Of a stretch of 64,000 bases of DNA, positions 17,719 to 26,021 are shown piece after piece. A program made the position numbers and the translations under genes. This DNA comes from JAAUTT01 sp963846585 (GTDB lineage Bacteria; Bacteroidota; Bacteroidia; Bacteroidales; JAAUTT01): positions 1-64,000 of the forward strand of contig CAWJWO010000001.1 in NCBI GenBank assembly GCA_963846585.1. Reading direction: 5' to 3'. A model generated the notes under the pieces. That model saw only the letters and a program-made list of their open reading frames with translations. It was not told the origin of the DNA and searched no databases. Position 1 is the stretch's first letter; each line of letters opens with the position of its first letter.

Positions 17719-17905
17719 AGATGATTGCAGGCAAAAATGCAGCCTGCAAAAAAGTAACTCTGTCTTAGAGAATAAAGTATGGTTTGGGGTTGACAAAGAT
17801 ATTAACGGGAAAACAATTAATGCACGTATGCACCTGACTCAAAAACAGGTACAGGATTTTTTGCCATATCTTCAAAAATTTGTCGATACCGGTGAATTAT
17901 TTTAA
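17657..17905 (+). CDS. Small conserved-looking hypothetical protein
   Basis: An 82-residue frame. I chose ATG 17657 (MYKTETENIIQDKG) because a purine-rich AAAAAGGAA precedes it; a start at 17615 would extend deeper into the preceding gene. The C-terminal half (VWFGVDKDINGK.INARMHLTQKQVQDFLPYLQKFVDTGEL) looks like a compact alpha/beta domain with a helix that is usually conserved in short Bacteroidota proteins, but I do not know a function. It ends 14 bp before the SiaC-like gene, so the two are probably co-transcribed. Confidence 0.55.
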   Translation: MYKTETENIIQDKGLSKISFEDDCRQKCSLQKSNSVLENKVWFGVDKDINGKTINARMHLTQKQVQDFLPYLQKFVDTGELF

Positions 17906-17919
17906 CTCCTATCGGAAAA

Positions 17920-18282
17920 ATGGAACCAATTAAACTTAGCGTAACTTCTGTTACCCCGAAAGTATCTTGTGATGAGGATGGGACAGTTTTAATTGTTGGG
18001 AAATCTTTTACTGAAGATCCCTTTGCCTTTTATAAACCAATTCAGGATTGGATTGAAGAAGTGAAAGCTGAAAACCTGGTAATTGGGATTCAGCTTGAAT
18101 ATATGAATACGAGTAGTTCGATTCAAATTTATAACGTTTTGAAACTTGCCAAAGAAAATCATTGGAGAAAAACCATTTTGATAAAGTGGTTCTATGAAGC
18201 TAATGACGAAGATGGATTAGAACTTGGAAAAGAATACGAATCGATGTTGGAAATACCATTTGAATTTTATGAAATTAGTTAA
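17920..18282 (+). CDS. SiaC-like regulatory phosphoprotein (DUF1987), copy 2
   Basis: A 120-residue paralogue of the protein at 3432. It shares the Y.MNTSSS segment with T64 at the expected phosphosite, the PFAFYKPIQDWIEEV helix and the KWFYEANDEDGLELG acidic turn. It follows a receiver/kinase pair and two small genes on the same strand and is the last gene of that set. As for copy 1, the kinase or phosphatase acting on it is not evident. Confidence 0.87.
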   Translation: MEPIKLSVTSVTPKVSCDEDGTVLIVGKSFTEDPFAFYKPIQDWIEEVKAENLVIGIQLEYMNTSSSIQIYNVLKLAKENHWRKTILIKWFYEANDEDGLELGKEYESMLEIPFEFYEIS

Positions 18283-18648
18283 AATTTGCTTATAAACCCT
18301 GACATATATCTTATACATTTTAACATTTTGTAAATGAAGTGGCAATTATAGAAAAAGTGGAAAATCCCAAATACAGGTTGTTTATTTTTTTAAAGTGAAA
18401 AATTATTTAAATTTGAAATAAAAGCATAATGGCTAAATGTGCCCAACGCGCCAAAAATGTAAAGTTAGCCAAAATGACATTGTATTATAGCTACTTAGTT
18501 AATGAATTTTAAAATAAGAGGAGTAAATTTTGATCCAAAAGAGTATTAATAAATCACTATTGTCCGATAAAAATTTAAGAGAAAGGCGAGCATAACTCAA
18601 CCCTTCTCTTTTTTTTAGTAGATTTGGTTTACGACAACTAAATTTACT
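18283..18648. other. Intergenic upstream of the IS4-type transposase
   Basis: About 365 bp with no gene. Around 18559-18575 there is CTATTGTCCGATAAAAAT, resembling the TTGTCCGGTAAAA-type ends of IS4-family elements, so the left end of the insertion sequence may lie here. I could not find a matching right end. A hairpin with a T-run at 18578-18616 is listed separately. Confidence 0.4.
18578..18616 (+). terminator. Intrinsic terminator-like hairpin at the IS left side
   Basis: AGAGAAAGG pairs with CCCTTCTCT (8 of 9 pairs) across a 14-nt loop and runs into eight T. It would stop read-through from the upstream signalling genes, or protect the transposase from outside transcription. Confidence 0.55.
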
Positions 18649-19884
18649 ATGGACAAAAGTACTTATTTTTTTGGTCAATCCGTATTCGGACAGCTGGTTC
18701 CCTTAATTGACGAAAGGATTATATCACAATGTGTTAATGGTTCCAATAGCGACTATTATATTAAAAAATTTAAGACAAAAGATCATTTAATTAGTATGTT
18801 ATTCTGTGTTTTAGCTAAATGTAGTTCATTACGGGAAGTATCAGGGGCCATGCTTGGATTGTCTGGTAAAACAAAACATTTCGGGCTTAACCATATTCCG
18901 TATAGAAGTACTTTAGCAGATGCAAATAAAAGACGTGACGCCATTGTATTCGGTTCAATTTATAACAGGCTATTATTACAATATGGGCATCATTTATCGG
19001 ACAGCCGAATTAAAGATGTGATAAACAAACAAATAGAAATTTTTGACAGTTCTACTATTAGTTTATTTCAGGATATAATGAAATGTGTTGGTCGAAAACC
19101 GAAATCCGGTAAACGTAAAAGAGGCGCAAAAGTGCATACTGTTATCAATGTTGATGAAACTGTTCCTAAAATGATATGGTTTACTCATTCAGCAACAAAC
19201 GACCATGTTTTATTGAATAAATTAAAGCTGGATGCCAATACAATTTATTTATTTGACAAGGGATACAATGATTACAAGGCATTTAAAAAATTTAAAGAAT
19301 CAGGTACAGGTTTTGTAACAAGGATAAAAGACAATGCTGCATACACTGATGTTAAAAAACTTGAAATAGAAGAACATATACACAGTGGAGTAAAGGATGA
19401 TAGTATCATAGAAGTGACCGTCAAGGATGCTAAGGATATCTCAAAATTGGAATTACGGAAAATAATATTTTATGACAGGGTTTTAAAGCGTGAATTTGAA
19501 TTTCTGACAAATCTCTTTGGCATGAGAGCTGATTTGATTGCAGCAATTTATAAGCTACGTTGGCAAATAGAATTGCTATTCAAGCAATTAAAGCAGAATT
19601 TCCCTTTGAAATATTTCCTGGGGGATAATGAAAATGCCATAAAGATTCAAATCTAATGTGCCTTAATTGCAAACTTGCTAATGACAGTAATACAAAAACA
19701 ATTAAAGAGAAGCTGGGCATTTTCAAATCTTGTAAGTTTTTGTAAAATTCATTTGTTCAATTATATTCACTTGTTGAAATTTCTTGAACATCCGGATAGA
19801 GATTGGCAAAAATCTAAGGTTAATATTATAGAGGTTCTTCTCCCAAAAGTACAAAATGGTGGCGGTTTGGAACTAAGTATTTAA
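18649..19884 (+). pseudogene. IS4-family transposase with an in-frame stop
   Basis: The frame encodes a DDE transposase with D133 (FDSSTISLF), D203 (LFDKGYNDYKAF) and E308 in the IS4 signature Y-x2-R-x3-E-x6-K (YKLRWQIELLFKQLK). A TAA at 19654-19656 (codon 336, after KIQI) interrupts it, yet the same frame continues directly with the normal family C-terminus (CALIANLLMTVIQKQLK...) to 19884. The stop replaces what is normally a Trp, and TGG to TAA needs two changes, so it is decay rather than a single misread base. Terminal repeats were not established. The element lies directly upstream of a chemoreceptor gene that may have lost its 5' end. Confidence 0.85.
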
Positions 19885-20080
19885 TTTAGTTGACTTTAAT
19901 TTATTATCCAAAATTATCAAAAAGGGTATCAAAATAAACCTTGCACAATGCCCATTTTATAAGGCATTTTTTACTGAAAAAGTAGCTTTGTAAAGGAACT
20001 CCTTTTTGATAGATATACTATAAATTTTTGTATCACATTTACAAATAGTTACACTCAAACCGCCCCAAAAACATACTTTT

Positions 20081-21760
20081 GTGAGAAGAACCTCAATCTC
20101 AATGGCCATTGGCGGACGTATTATTATAAATAAATTTCAGTTGGCATCATCTTCTCATATTCCTACTATTAATTATTATGAGGGATTTTTGAACGGTTCC
20201 AAGATTGAACTTTTTAAGTATGTGAATACCAATATGTATAGTGATACATTAAAAATAGATAAGTCAGCTTTTGATTTTCAGAATTTATTGATTTTTCATT
20301 GGGTAATAAATATGAAAGAAAGATTTAAGCTGCACCAGGAAGTTGAATTTGATTATAAGGTAGTACAAAAAAGTGTAATTGAATATGTTATAAACGCTAA
20401 CAAATCTTGTGATTTAATTACGGAGCTAACATATATGAGACGTTCAAATCATAAAACCTTAAAAAAGATATATTCGCTTACCAATAATGGGTCTTATGCT
20501 AAAGTTTCAAACGATATTCATAAAATTGTTGAAATGGGGAATGGGATGGAAATGTCCCAAAATTTTTCTTTATTTAATTCAATCGAAGAAAATTTTACAA
20601 GAATAAAATCAATACTACCTGAAAAAGGAGAAACAGAATTATTAAGCCAGATAAATTTATATGAGAAAGGCTTGATCAGGACAAAAGAATTGTTTGAAAA
20701 AATTAACGGTCAAGTTAATGCCGCTGAAAGTTCATGGAGTAGTGCCTATTGGGAATATGCCTCAGGAAAAAAGGCTGCAATATTATTGGCAATGGATGAT
20801 ATGGTAAAAAATATTAACCTGTATTACAATGTGATAATTTTGATTATCCTCGTTATAGGTTTTATTTTTACATACTCAATCGTTACTTCGATTAATTATG
20901 GAGTAAAAGAAAATTACGATGTTATAGAGTCTATATCAAACGGTAATTTAAATGTCGATATTAAAGATGATATTTTAAACCGGACAGATGAATTTGGCCG
21001 ACTTTCAAATATTTTGCAAAAGATGATAGGTAGCCAGAAATCTGTCATTTCACAGATTAAAATTTCCGCCCGTGAAGTGCAATTATCTGCCAATCAGTTA
21101 AAAAACTCTTCTGTTCATATTACTTCCGAAGCTAATATTCAGGCCTCTTCACTCGAAGAAATATCTTCATCAATGGAGGAAATGGTTTCAAACATTATGC
21201 AAAATAGCACAAATGCTGATGAAGCCAGAAAAAAGGTTGAAGCTTTATCTGCAAAAATTAATATTGTAAATGAAGAATCGTTAAAGAGTATTGATGCTAT
21301 TAAAAAAATTACAAATAAAATATCTTTTATTAACGATATTGCATTCCAAACCAATTTGTTGGCTTTAAATGCCGCGGTAGAGGCAGCCCGGGTTGGAGAA
21401 TCCGGAAAAGGATTTGCCGTTGTTGCGGCTGAAGTCAAAAAACTTGCTGAACGCAGCCGCACTGTTGCTGATGAGATAAATGTTATTTCCCGGCAAAGTA
21501 TGGAAGTTACCATAAATTCGTCTTCCTTGCTTTCAGAACTACTTCCTGACATAAAAAATGCAACATTAATAGTTCAGGAAATAGCTTCGGCAAGTATTGA
21601 ACAACAAGCTGGTTCCGAGCATATTAATACTGCTATTCAACAATTGAATCAAATAACCCAGCAATATGCCAGTACGTCTGGCGAATTGTTTGAGAAATCT
21701 GAAATATTACAACAAATGTCAAATGACCTTAACGAACAGATATCGAACTTTAAGGTGTAA
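20081..21760 (+). CDS. Methyl-accepting chemotaxis protein, possibly 5'-truncated
   Basis: Up to 559 residues. One membrane segment (~249-271), a HAMP-like stretch, and the signalling helices with the hairpin tip INDIAFQTNLLALNAAVEAARVGESGKGFAVVAAEVKKLAERS. It would bind CheA/CheW and control motility. Unusually, the N-terminal membrane helix normally preceding the periplasmic four-helix sensor (residues ~20-245) is missing, and the first codons (GTG at 20081, or ATG at 20102) follow closely after the transposase remnant. I suspect the original start was lost. A TACTTTTG promoter-like box at 20074-20081 lacks a -33 partner. Without the first helix the sensor domain could not be exported normally. 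Confidence 0.82.
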   Translation: MRRTSISMAIGGRIIINKFQLASSSHIPTINYYEGFLNGSKIELFKYVNTNMYSDTLKIDKSAFDFQNLLIFHWVINMKERFKLHQEVEFDYKVVQKSVIEYVINANKSCDLITELTYMRRSNHKTLKKIYSLTNNGSYAKVSNDIHKIVEMGNGMEMSQNFSLFNSIEENFTRIKSILPEKGETELLSQINLYEKGLIRTKELFEKINGQVNAAESSWSSAYWEYASGKKAAILLAMDDMVKNINLYYNVIILIILVIGFIFTYSIVTSINYGVKENYDVIESISNGNLNVDIKDDILNRTDEFGRLSNILQKMIGSQKSVISQIKISAREVQLSANQLKNSSVHITSEANIQASSLEEISSSMEEMVSNIMQNSTNADEARKKVEALSAKINIVNEESLKSIDAIKKITNKISFINDIAFQTNLLALNAAVEAARVGESGKGFAVVAAEVKKLAERSRTVADEINVISRQSMEVTINSSSLLSELLPDIKNATLIVQEIASASIEQQAGSEHINTAIQQLNQITQQYASTSGELFEKSEILQQMSNDLNEQISNFKV

Positions 21761-21831
21761 TTAAATCAAAAAAACGATAGCGCTGAAAATGCAATTGATG
21801 GCCAAAACTCCTGATAAAAAGGTTGCATTAT

Positions 21832-22458
21832 TTATCCTTTATGAATAAATTTCTTTTTATCAGTTTTACAGAGACTACAATTATCGGCAGCATGATCCGG
21901 ATAATATATATTACCACAAACCGGACAAATAAAATATAAAGTAAAGAAAGAGTTTGTCCAATGCTGATATATTGCATCTATCGCATCATTAATAAATCCA
22001 ACATCTTTATTTTCAACTTCCTTAATACGGGCAAATAATTTTAGTTCATTTAAGGCCCCCTCCTCCTTCGCATCCTTTATAAAATCAGGGTATAATTTTG
22101 TTAAAACATATTTTTCTTTTTCATTGGCTTCATTAAGATTTTCTATTGTAGATTTAACTATGGATTCAGGAATTATTATTGTATCAATTTTTGCATGCAG
22201 TTGTTTTAAAGCGGCTTTTATATTGTGGGCGGTAATACTTTTTGATTTTGATACTGACAGAAAAAAAACAGAAAGCCTGTCCTTTCCTTCTTTTCTTGTT
22301 TGTTGGGCAAACGCGGCGTATTTGGAAGAATCCGTTACTTCAATTATATATGCAGTTTTAAGGTTTGCAATTGTCTTTGTCTTTAATTTATTGCATTTGT
22401 TATTACATCCGAAAATAATAAACAAAACCAATAAGAATAATTTTGAATAATGTTTCAT
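21832..22458 (-). CDS. Rubrerythrin-like lipoprotein with degenerate diiron site
   Basis: A 208-residue protein with a lipoprotein signal (LFIIFGC, lipid Cys C18), then a ferritin-like region and a C-terminal rubredoxin domain (CPVCGN...DNCSLCKT; C178, C181, C194, C197). Rubrerythrins reduce peroxide at a diiron site made of Glu/His residues fed by the rubredoxin iron. Here E40 and H78 can be aligned, but the two ExxH motifs are broken: IxxH at 75-78 and ExxD at 149-152. The rubredoxin site is intact. So it may be an electron-transfer or structural derivative outside the cytoplasm rather than a peroxidase. Its 3' end faces the chemoreceptor gene. Confidence 0.75.
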   Translation of the reverse strand: MKHYSKLFLLVLFIIFGCNNKCNKLKTKTIANLKTAYIIEVTDSSKYAAFAQQTRKEGKDRLSVFFLSVSKSKSITAHNIKAALKQLHAKIDTIIIPESIVKSTIENLNEANEKEKYVLTKLYPDFIKDAKEEGALNELKLFARIKEVENKDVGFINDAIDAIYQHWTNSFFTLYFICPVCGNIYYPDHAADNCSLCKTDKKKFIHKG

Positions 22459-22529
22459 GTAATTTAAATAAATAATTAATTCAACAATAATTTTATGTCC
22501 GGTTTATTGTGTTTATAAATTGTGACTAT

Positions 22530-22565
22530 AAAAATGGGCAAATAAAAATAAATTTATTTGCCCAT
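22530..22565 (-). terminator. Intrinsic terminator of the GH5 gene
   Basis: A perfect 13-bp stem (ATGGGCAAATAAA / TTTATTTGCCCAT) with a 6-nt loop lies 21 bp beyond the stop of the glycoside hydrolase and is followed, on the minus strand, by TTTT. Confidence 0.7.
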
Positions 22566-22586
22566 GTAATGCATTCTAATATTGTT

Positions 22587-23708
22587 TTATTGGATATAAG
22601 GATAAAGCGTGTTAAAATATGAATTTGTGCTGAAAGATGTAGCTGTAGGATTTGAAGCCCATGATGGTGAAACCATATTCAAGCTGCCTCCATCGCCGTT
22701 CCAGGCCCATCCAAGAACGTGCCATCCGTCACTTTTTGCCTGGTTCACGCAAGCTTCCCAGTTGCAGGCTCCTGAACCTGTTCCAAATTCACCTACAAGG
22801 CAGGGTCTGCCTGTATTGACTAAGTCTGCCAGGTCAGATGCCTGGTATGTATGTCCACGTCCCTGATTATAATTACCAGGATAAATATGGGTTGACAGAC
22901 AGATGTTTCCATCGCTGATAGTAGGACTGGATGTTTTACATGCCTGGTATGCAGTGTAGGTTTCCTGTCCCCAACCCGGGATATCAATAACAATGGTACC
23001 TGAATAAACTTCGCGGACAATCGCGATACAAGTATTATAATAACTTGCATATGTTGATGCACTTATGTTATGATCGCCCCATTCATTGCAAAGGTTGATG
23101 ATAAAACCGCCTCCCAGAGTATTATAATTTGCAACCCACCAGTTTGCAGCAGTTTCCAAATCACTTAAATTATCACTGCCCCCAAATCTATGATAAGTGC
23201 AAATCAAATTACTATAACCTGCAGCCTTAAGCTGTGTAATCCAACTTTTAGCTGTGTTAATTGAAAATCCTGTTGCGCTTGGATCAATTTCTAACCGTAT
23301 ACTTACAATACTGCCTTCTGTTTTCATAAGGCTTAGTCCTAAATTAACATTTCCATCGTTGTAATAAGATGGTTGTAAATCACATCCGTTTCCATTCAAA
23401 ATTGTACCTCCTCCTCCGGAGCTTGAGCTTGAGCTTGAGCTTGAGCTTGAACTACTGCAACCTGAACAACTTTGACCTGCACCGGTACATTCGGATGCTG
23501 AAATACAACTGGCATTATTCTGCCATCCCCATCCGCCGGAGATGGTAACCCCACTACAGCATACGGGATAATTCGTGCCATACCAATCGCAAGTTCCGCA
23601 AGAGGCCAAATTGGTTCCCGGGTTTTCCTGTTGTTTGCTACAACTTATAGCAATAACAGCAACAACGAAAACAATTATAACAGAACTCAATAAAATAATT
23701 TTTTTCAT
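22587..23708 (-). CDS. CBM10-polySer-GH5 glycoside hydrolase, lipoprotein
   Basis: A 373-residue secreted lipoprotein (signal 1-22, lipid Cys C23 in AISC). Residues 37-74 look like a CBM10 cellulose-binding module (CDWYGTNYPVC...GWGWQNNASC, with conserved Cys and Trp). A 13-serine linker (85-97) and four Gly follow. The catalytic domain (~103-373) is GH5: acid/base E209 in LCNEWGD, nucleophile E307 in VGEFG, and a HIYPG motif, hydrolysing beta-1,4-glucan or mannan. CBM10 plus a polyserine linker is the layout of Cellvibrio and Saccharophagus enzymes and is rare in Bacteroidota, suggesting transfer. The linker DNA is an (AGCTCA)n hexamer array prone to slippage. It stands alone, with no Sus-type genes beside it. 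Confidence 0.82.
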   Translation of the reverse strand: MKKIILLSSVIIVFVVAVIAISCSKQQENPGTNLASCGTCDWYGTNYPVCCSGVTISGGWGWQNNASCISASECTGAGQSCSGCSSSSSSSSSSSSSGGGGTILNGNGCDLQPSYYNDGNVNLGLSLMKTEGSIVSIRLEIDPSATGFSINTAKSWITQLKAAGYSNLICTYHRFGGSDNLSDLETAANWWVANYNTLGGGFIINLCNEWGDHNISASTYASYYNTCIAIVREVYSGTIVIDIPGWGQETYTAYQACKTSSPTISDGNICLSTHIYPGNYNQGRGHTYQASDLADLVNTGRPCLVGEFGTGSGACNWEACVNQAKSDGWHVLGWAWNGDGGSLNMVSPSWASNPTATSFSTNSYFNTLYPYIQ

Positions 23709-23890
23709 AATAAATAATAATTAAAGTTAGTAATGATAATTGAATTTAATTTTCACTAAAAGTACTTCCGAAGAACCATTATATCCTTATCAGGCTGTCT
23801 CAAAATTATATCAGACCGTATCATTTTACTTTTATTAATGATTTTGTTTTATATATTTCCTATTTTTGGAAATTCCTGAATCTATAATTT

Positions 23891-24790
23891 ATGTATAATA
23901 AAATAATGATGAAGATTAATAGAATTATTTTAATAATAATCGGTATTCTATACTTGTTTTCAGGGCTTACAAAAGCATTAGACTCTCAATGGTTTGCAGT
24001 TTTGATTGCCACTTACGGGTTTCCATGGGCTGGTAATTTTTCACCGCTTATTTCAGGAATTGAAGTTGTACTGGGCCTTTGCCTGCTTTTAAATATCAGG
24101 CCAAAATTTACCGTTTTGATAGTGGGGATACTTACCGCATTACTAACAATTGTATTTGCATTTGCTTTTTTCACTAAAGGTGTTAGTGATTGTGGATGTA
24201 TGGGACCATTAATTACTATTCCTTACCAAATTTCATTCGGGCGAAATGTTTTGATTATTTTAGGATGTTATTGGGTATGGGATTATTATAAAAATGAAAT
24301 AAAACCCGTCAGTAACTGGAAAAAATGGGTAATATATATTACAGGGGCGCTAACATTTTGTCTTGCCGGCAGCACTTTAGGAATGAATATAATTGACAAA
24401 AGTAAAGTCAGGGTTGGAGACCGGGTTGATAAAACATATTTAAGCAAATATCAGGAATTAATTTCAAAAGGGCGTAGTTACGTGTTTATTTTTAGTCCTG
24501 GTTGCGGACATTGCTGGAATGCAACGGAAAATGTAAAAACTTATAAAAATGCCGATAATTCTAATAATGTGTTTGGATTGACTTTCCCGAATGAAGATAC
24601 CACAAGATATATGCGGCAAATGAAGCCAAATTTTAAAATCTTCAGGTATCCGAATAATGAATTAAAGGAAATATTTGAGATCCCATCATTTCTTGTAATT
24701 GAAAATGGTACAATAGTAAAAATATTTAAATCGGATAAAATTCCATGTATACAAATGTTGAATATAATAGAACAAGAAACAGGAAAATAA
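23891..24790 (+). CDS. DoxX/MauE-like membrane protein fused to a thioredoxin fold
   Basis: A 299-residue inner-membrane protein. Four membrane helices (~10-30, 52-68, 72-94, 118-133) form a DoxX/MauE-type bundle with SDCGCMGP (C101, C103) in a loop, then one more helix (~147-165) and a thioredoxin-like domain with C205/C208 in SPGCGHCWNA facing the periplasm. The arrangement suggests passing electrons across the membrane to a periplasmic thiol oxidoreductase. Start chosen at 23891; MMKINR (23906) is an alternative. It is divergent from the GH5 gene and convergent with the barrel gene. Confidence 0.8.
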   Translation: MYNKIMMKINRIILIIIGILYLFSGLTKALDSQWFAVLIATYGFPWAGNFSPLISGIEVVLGLCLLLNIRPKFTVLIVGILTALLTIVFAFAFFTKGVSDCGCMGPLITIPYQISFGRNVLIILGCYWVWDYYKNEIKPVSNWKKWVIYITGALTFCLAGSTLGMNIIDKSKVRVGDRVDKTYLSKYQELISKGRSYVFIFSPGCGHCWNATENVKTYKNADNSNNVFGLTFPNEDTTRYMRQMKPNFKIFRYPNNELKEIFEIPSFLVIENGTIVKIFKSDKIPCIQMLNIIEQETGK

Positions 24791-24810
24791 ACAGTGTAGC
24801 CCGCATTTTA

Positions 24811-25665
24811 TTATATTTTTATAAATAACCCACCAAGAAATTGATAATTTAAATATTTAGTATATGAAACACTTTTTACTTTTTCTGAGTTGTAAAACTG
24901 AAAATAATAAGTAATTGCAAATCCTGTATACTTGTTAAAAAAATATGAATATGAAATATCGGCCTCAATGTCAAAGTACTGGTTAATTGTTACAGGTTTT
25001 CCTGACAACATTAATGCTGAGATAGTGTTGCTTTCTGAATTTGAACTTACAAAATCCTTTGGGACATTAACATTGTACAAATAATTCCAAAAATCGTATG
25101 CAAGTACAGGCATATCAAATCTGAAAGATATAAAATTATCGTTCAGGCTTTTAAATCTTTTAATAATCATAAAAGACATGTCAATGCTTGTAATAAATTC
25201 ACCATATGTATAATTTGTGTCGCCACCATAAAAATGGTCCCTATAATTCAATAAAGTTTTAAATGTTCCGCCTGCAAATAATTTTATTTTCGAAGCAGAA
25301 AATAAACAAATATTCCTCAGGTAGGAATATTCTATAAAAGCATTATAGTTTAGAGTATAAAATGAAGGAGTTGGATAATTTGTTGTAATTGAAGAGGTGA
25401 GTTTCAGATAATCATAAAAAATGGAAACAATTTGAGAACTTTTTTTGTTTTGAATCTCAAAATCAAGAAAAAGCGGTAATTGAGCACCTTTATACACAAG
25501 CGGGGATATTACTTCGTCCTGCACATAATGCATACTATAGCCTGTTTGAAAGGTAATAATATGTTTTTTTTTTAAACTAATGGAATCCTGGCCTAAAGTA
25601 TTCCAACAAAATAAGCAGTAAAAAAATACACTTAAGGAAATCCATTTTAACATAAGATTTATCAT
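24811..25665 (-). CDS. Hypothetical outer-membrane beta-barrel protein
   Basis: A 284-residue protein when started at 25665 (MINLMLKWISL), which gives a clean signal peptide (cleavage near CWNTLGQ). The mature part alternates polar and hydrophobic residues, is rich in Tyr and Phe, and ends in YLNYQFLGGLFIKI, fitting a small barrel. There is no recognised family and no catalytic motif. An upstream extension to 25731 is possible but would put the signal peptide internally. It is the only gene between the DoxX-like gene and the hybrid sensor. Confidence 0.6.
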   Translation of the reverse strand: MINLMLKWISLSVFFYCLFCWNTLGQDSISLKKKHIITFQTGYSMHYVQDEVISPLVYKGAQLPLFLDFEIQNKKSSQIVSIFYDYLKLTSSITTNYPTPSFYTLNYNAFIEYSYLRNICLFSASKIKLFAGGTFKTLLNYRDHFYGGDTNYTYGEFITSIDMSFMIIKRFKSLNDNFISFRFDMPVLAYDFWNYLYNVNVPKDFVSSNSESNTISALMLSGKPVTINQYFDIEADISYSYFFNKYTGFAITYYFQFYNSEKVKSVSYTKYLNYQFLGGLFIKI

Positions 25666-26021
25666 GAAAATTTTTCCTGGTAAATATCCAATGATTCGGT
25701 TAATATCAGAATACGATGTTTGGCCATTCATTTAAAAAATATTTTTAATATTTCAAACATTTAAATATGACCAAATTAAGAATAAATAAATAAAACCGTT
25801 ATATTATTTACAAATATTACAAATAATTTATAATATTTGTAATAACAAAACCAATGTAAATTACGTAACCATTAATGGTTTGTAATTTTTGTTGTCTTTT
25901 TGACCAACCTGCTTACATAACCATAATTACAAGTTTTTATTTTCCGAAAGTCAATTCCCTGGAAATAGTTTGCTAAATCAACACCAACTAAAACAATGAA
26001 TTTAAAATTAATATTTTTAAA
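25666..26021. promoter_or_regulatory. Divergent regulatory region with two palindromes
   Basis: About 355 bp between the divergent barrel and hybrid-sensor genes. It contains a perfect 12-bp inverted repeat TTACAAATATTA...TAATATTTGTAA (25808-25842, 11-nt loop) and a perfect 14-bp palindrome AACCATTAATGGTT (25867-25880). Either could bind a dimeric regulator. No clear TAnnTTTG promoter was found. Confidence 0.4.

Noticed and set aside
19916..20011. 10-bp inverted repeat ATCAAAAAGG / CCTTTTTGAT around a GGCAT-type hairpin downstream of the IS4 remnant
   Set aside because: Too short and AT-rich to claim as transposon ends; it does not match the left-side candidate end TTGTCCGATAAAA.
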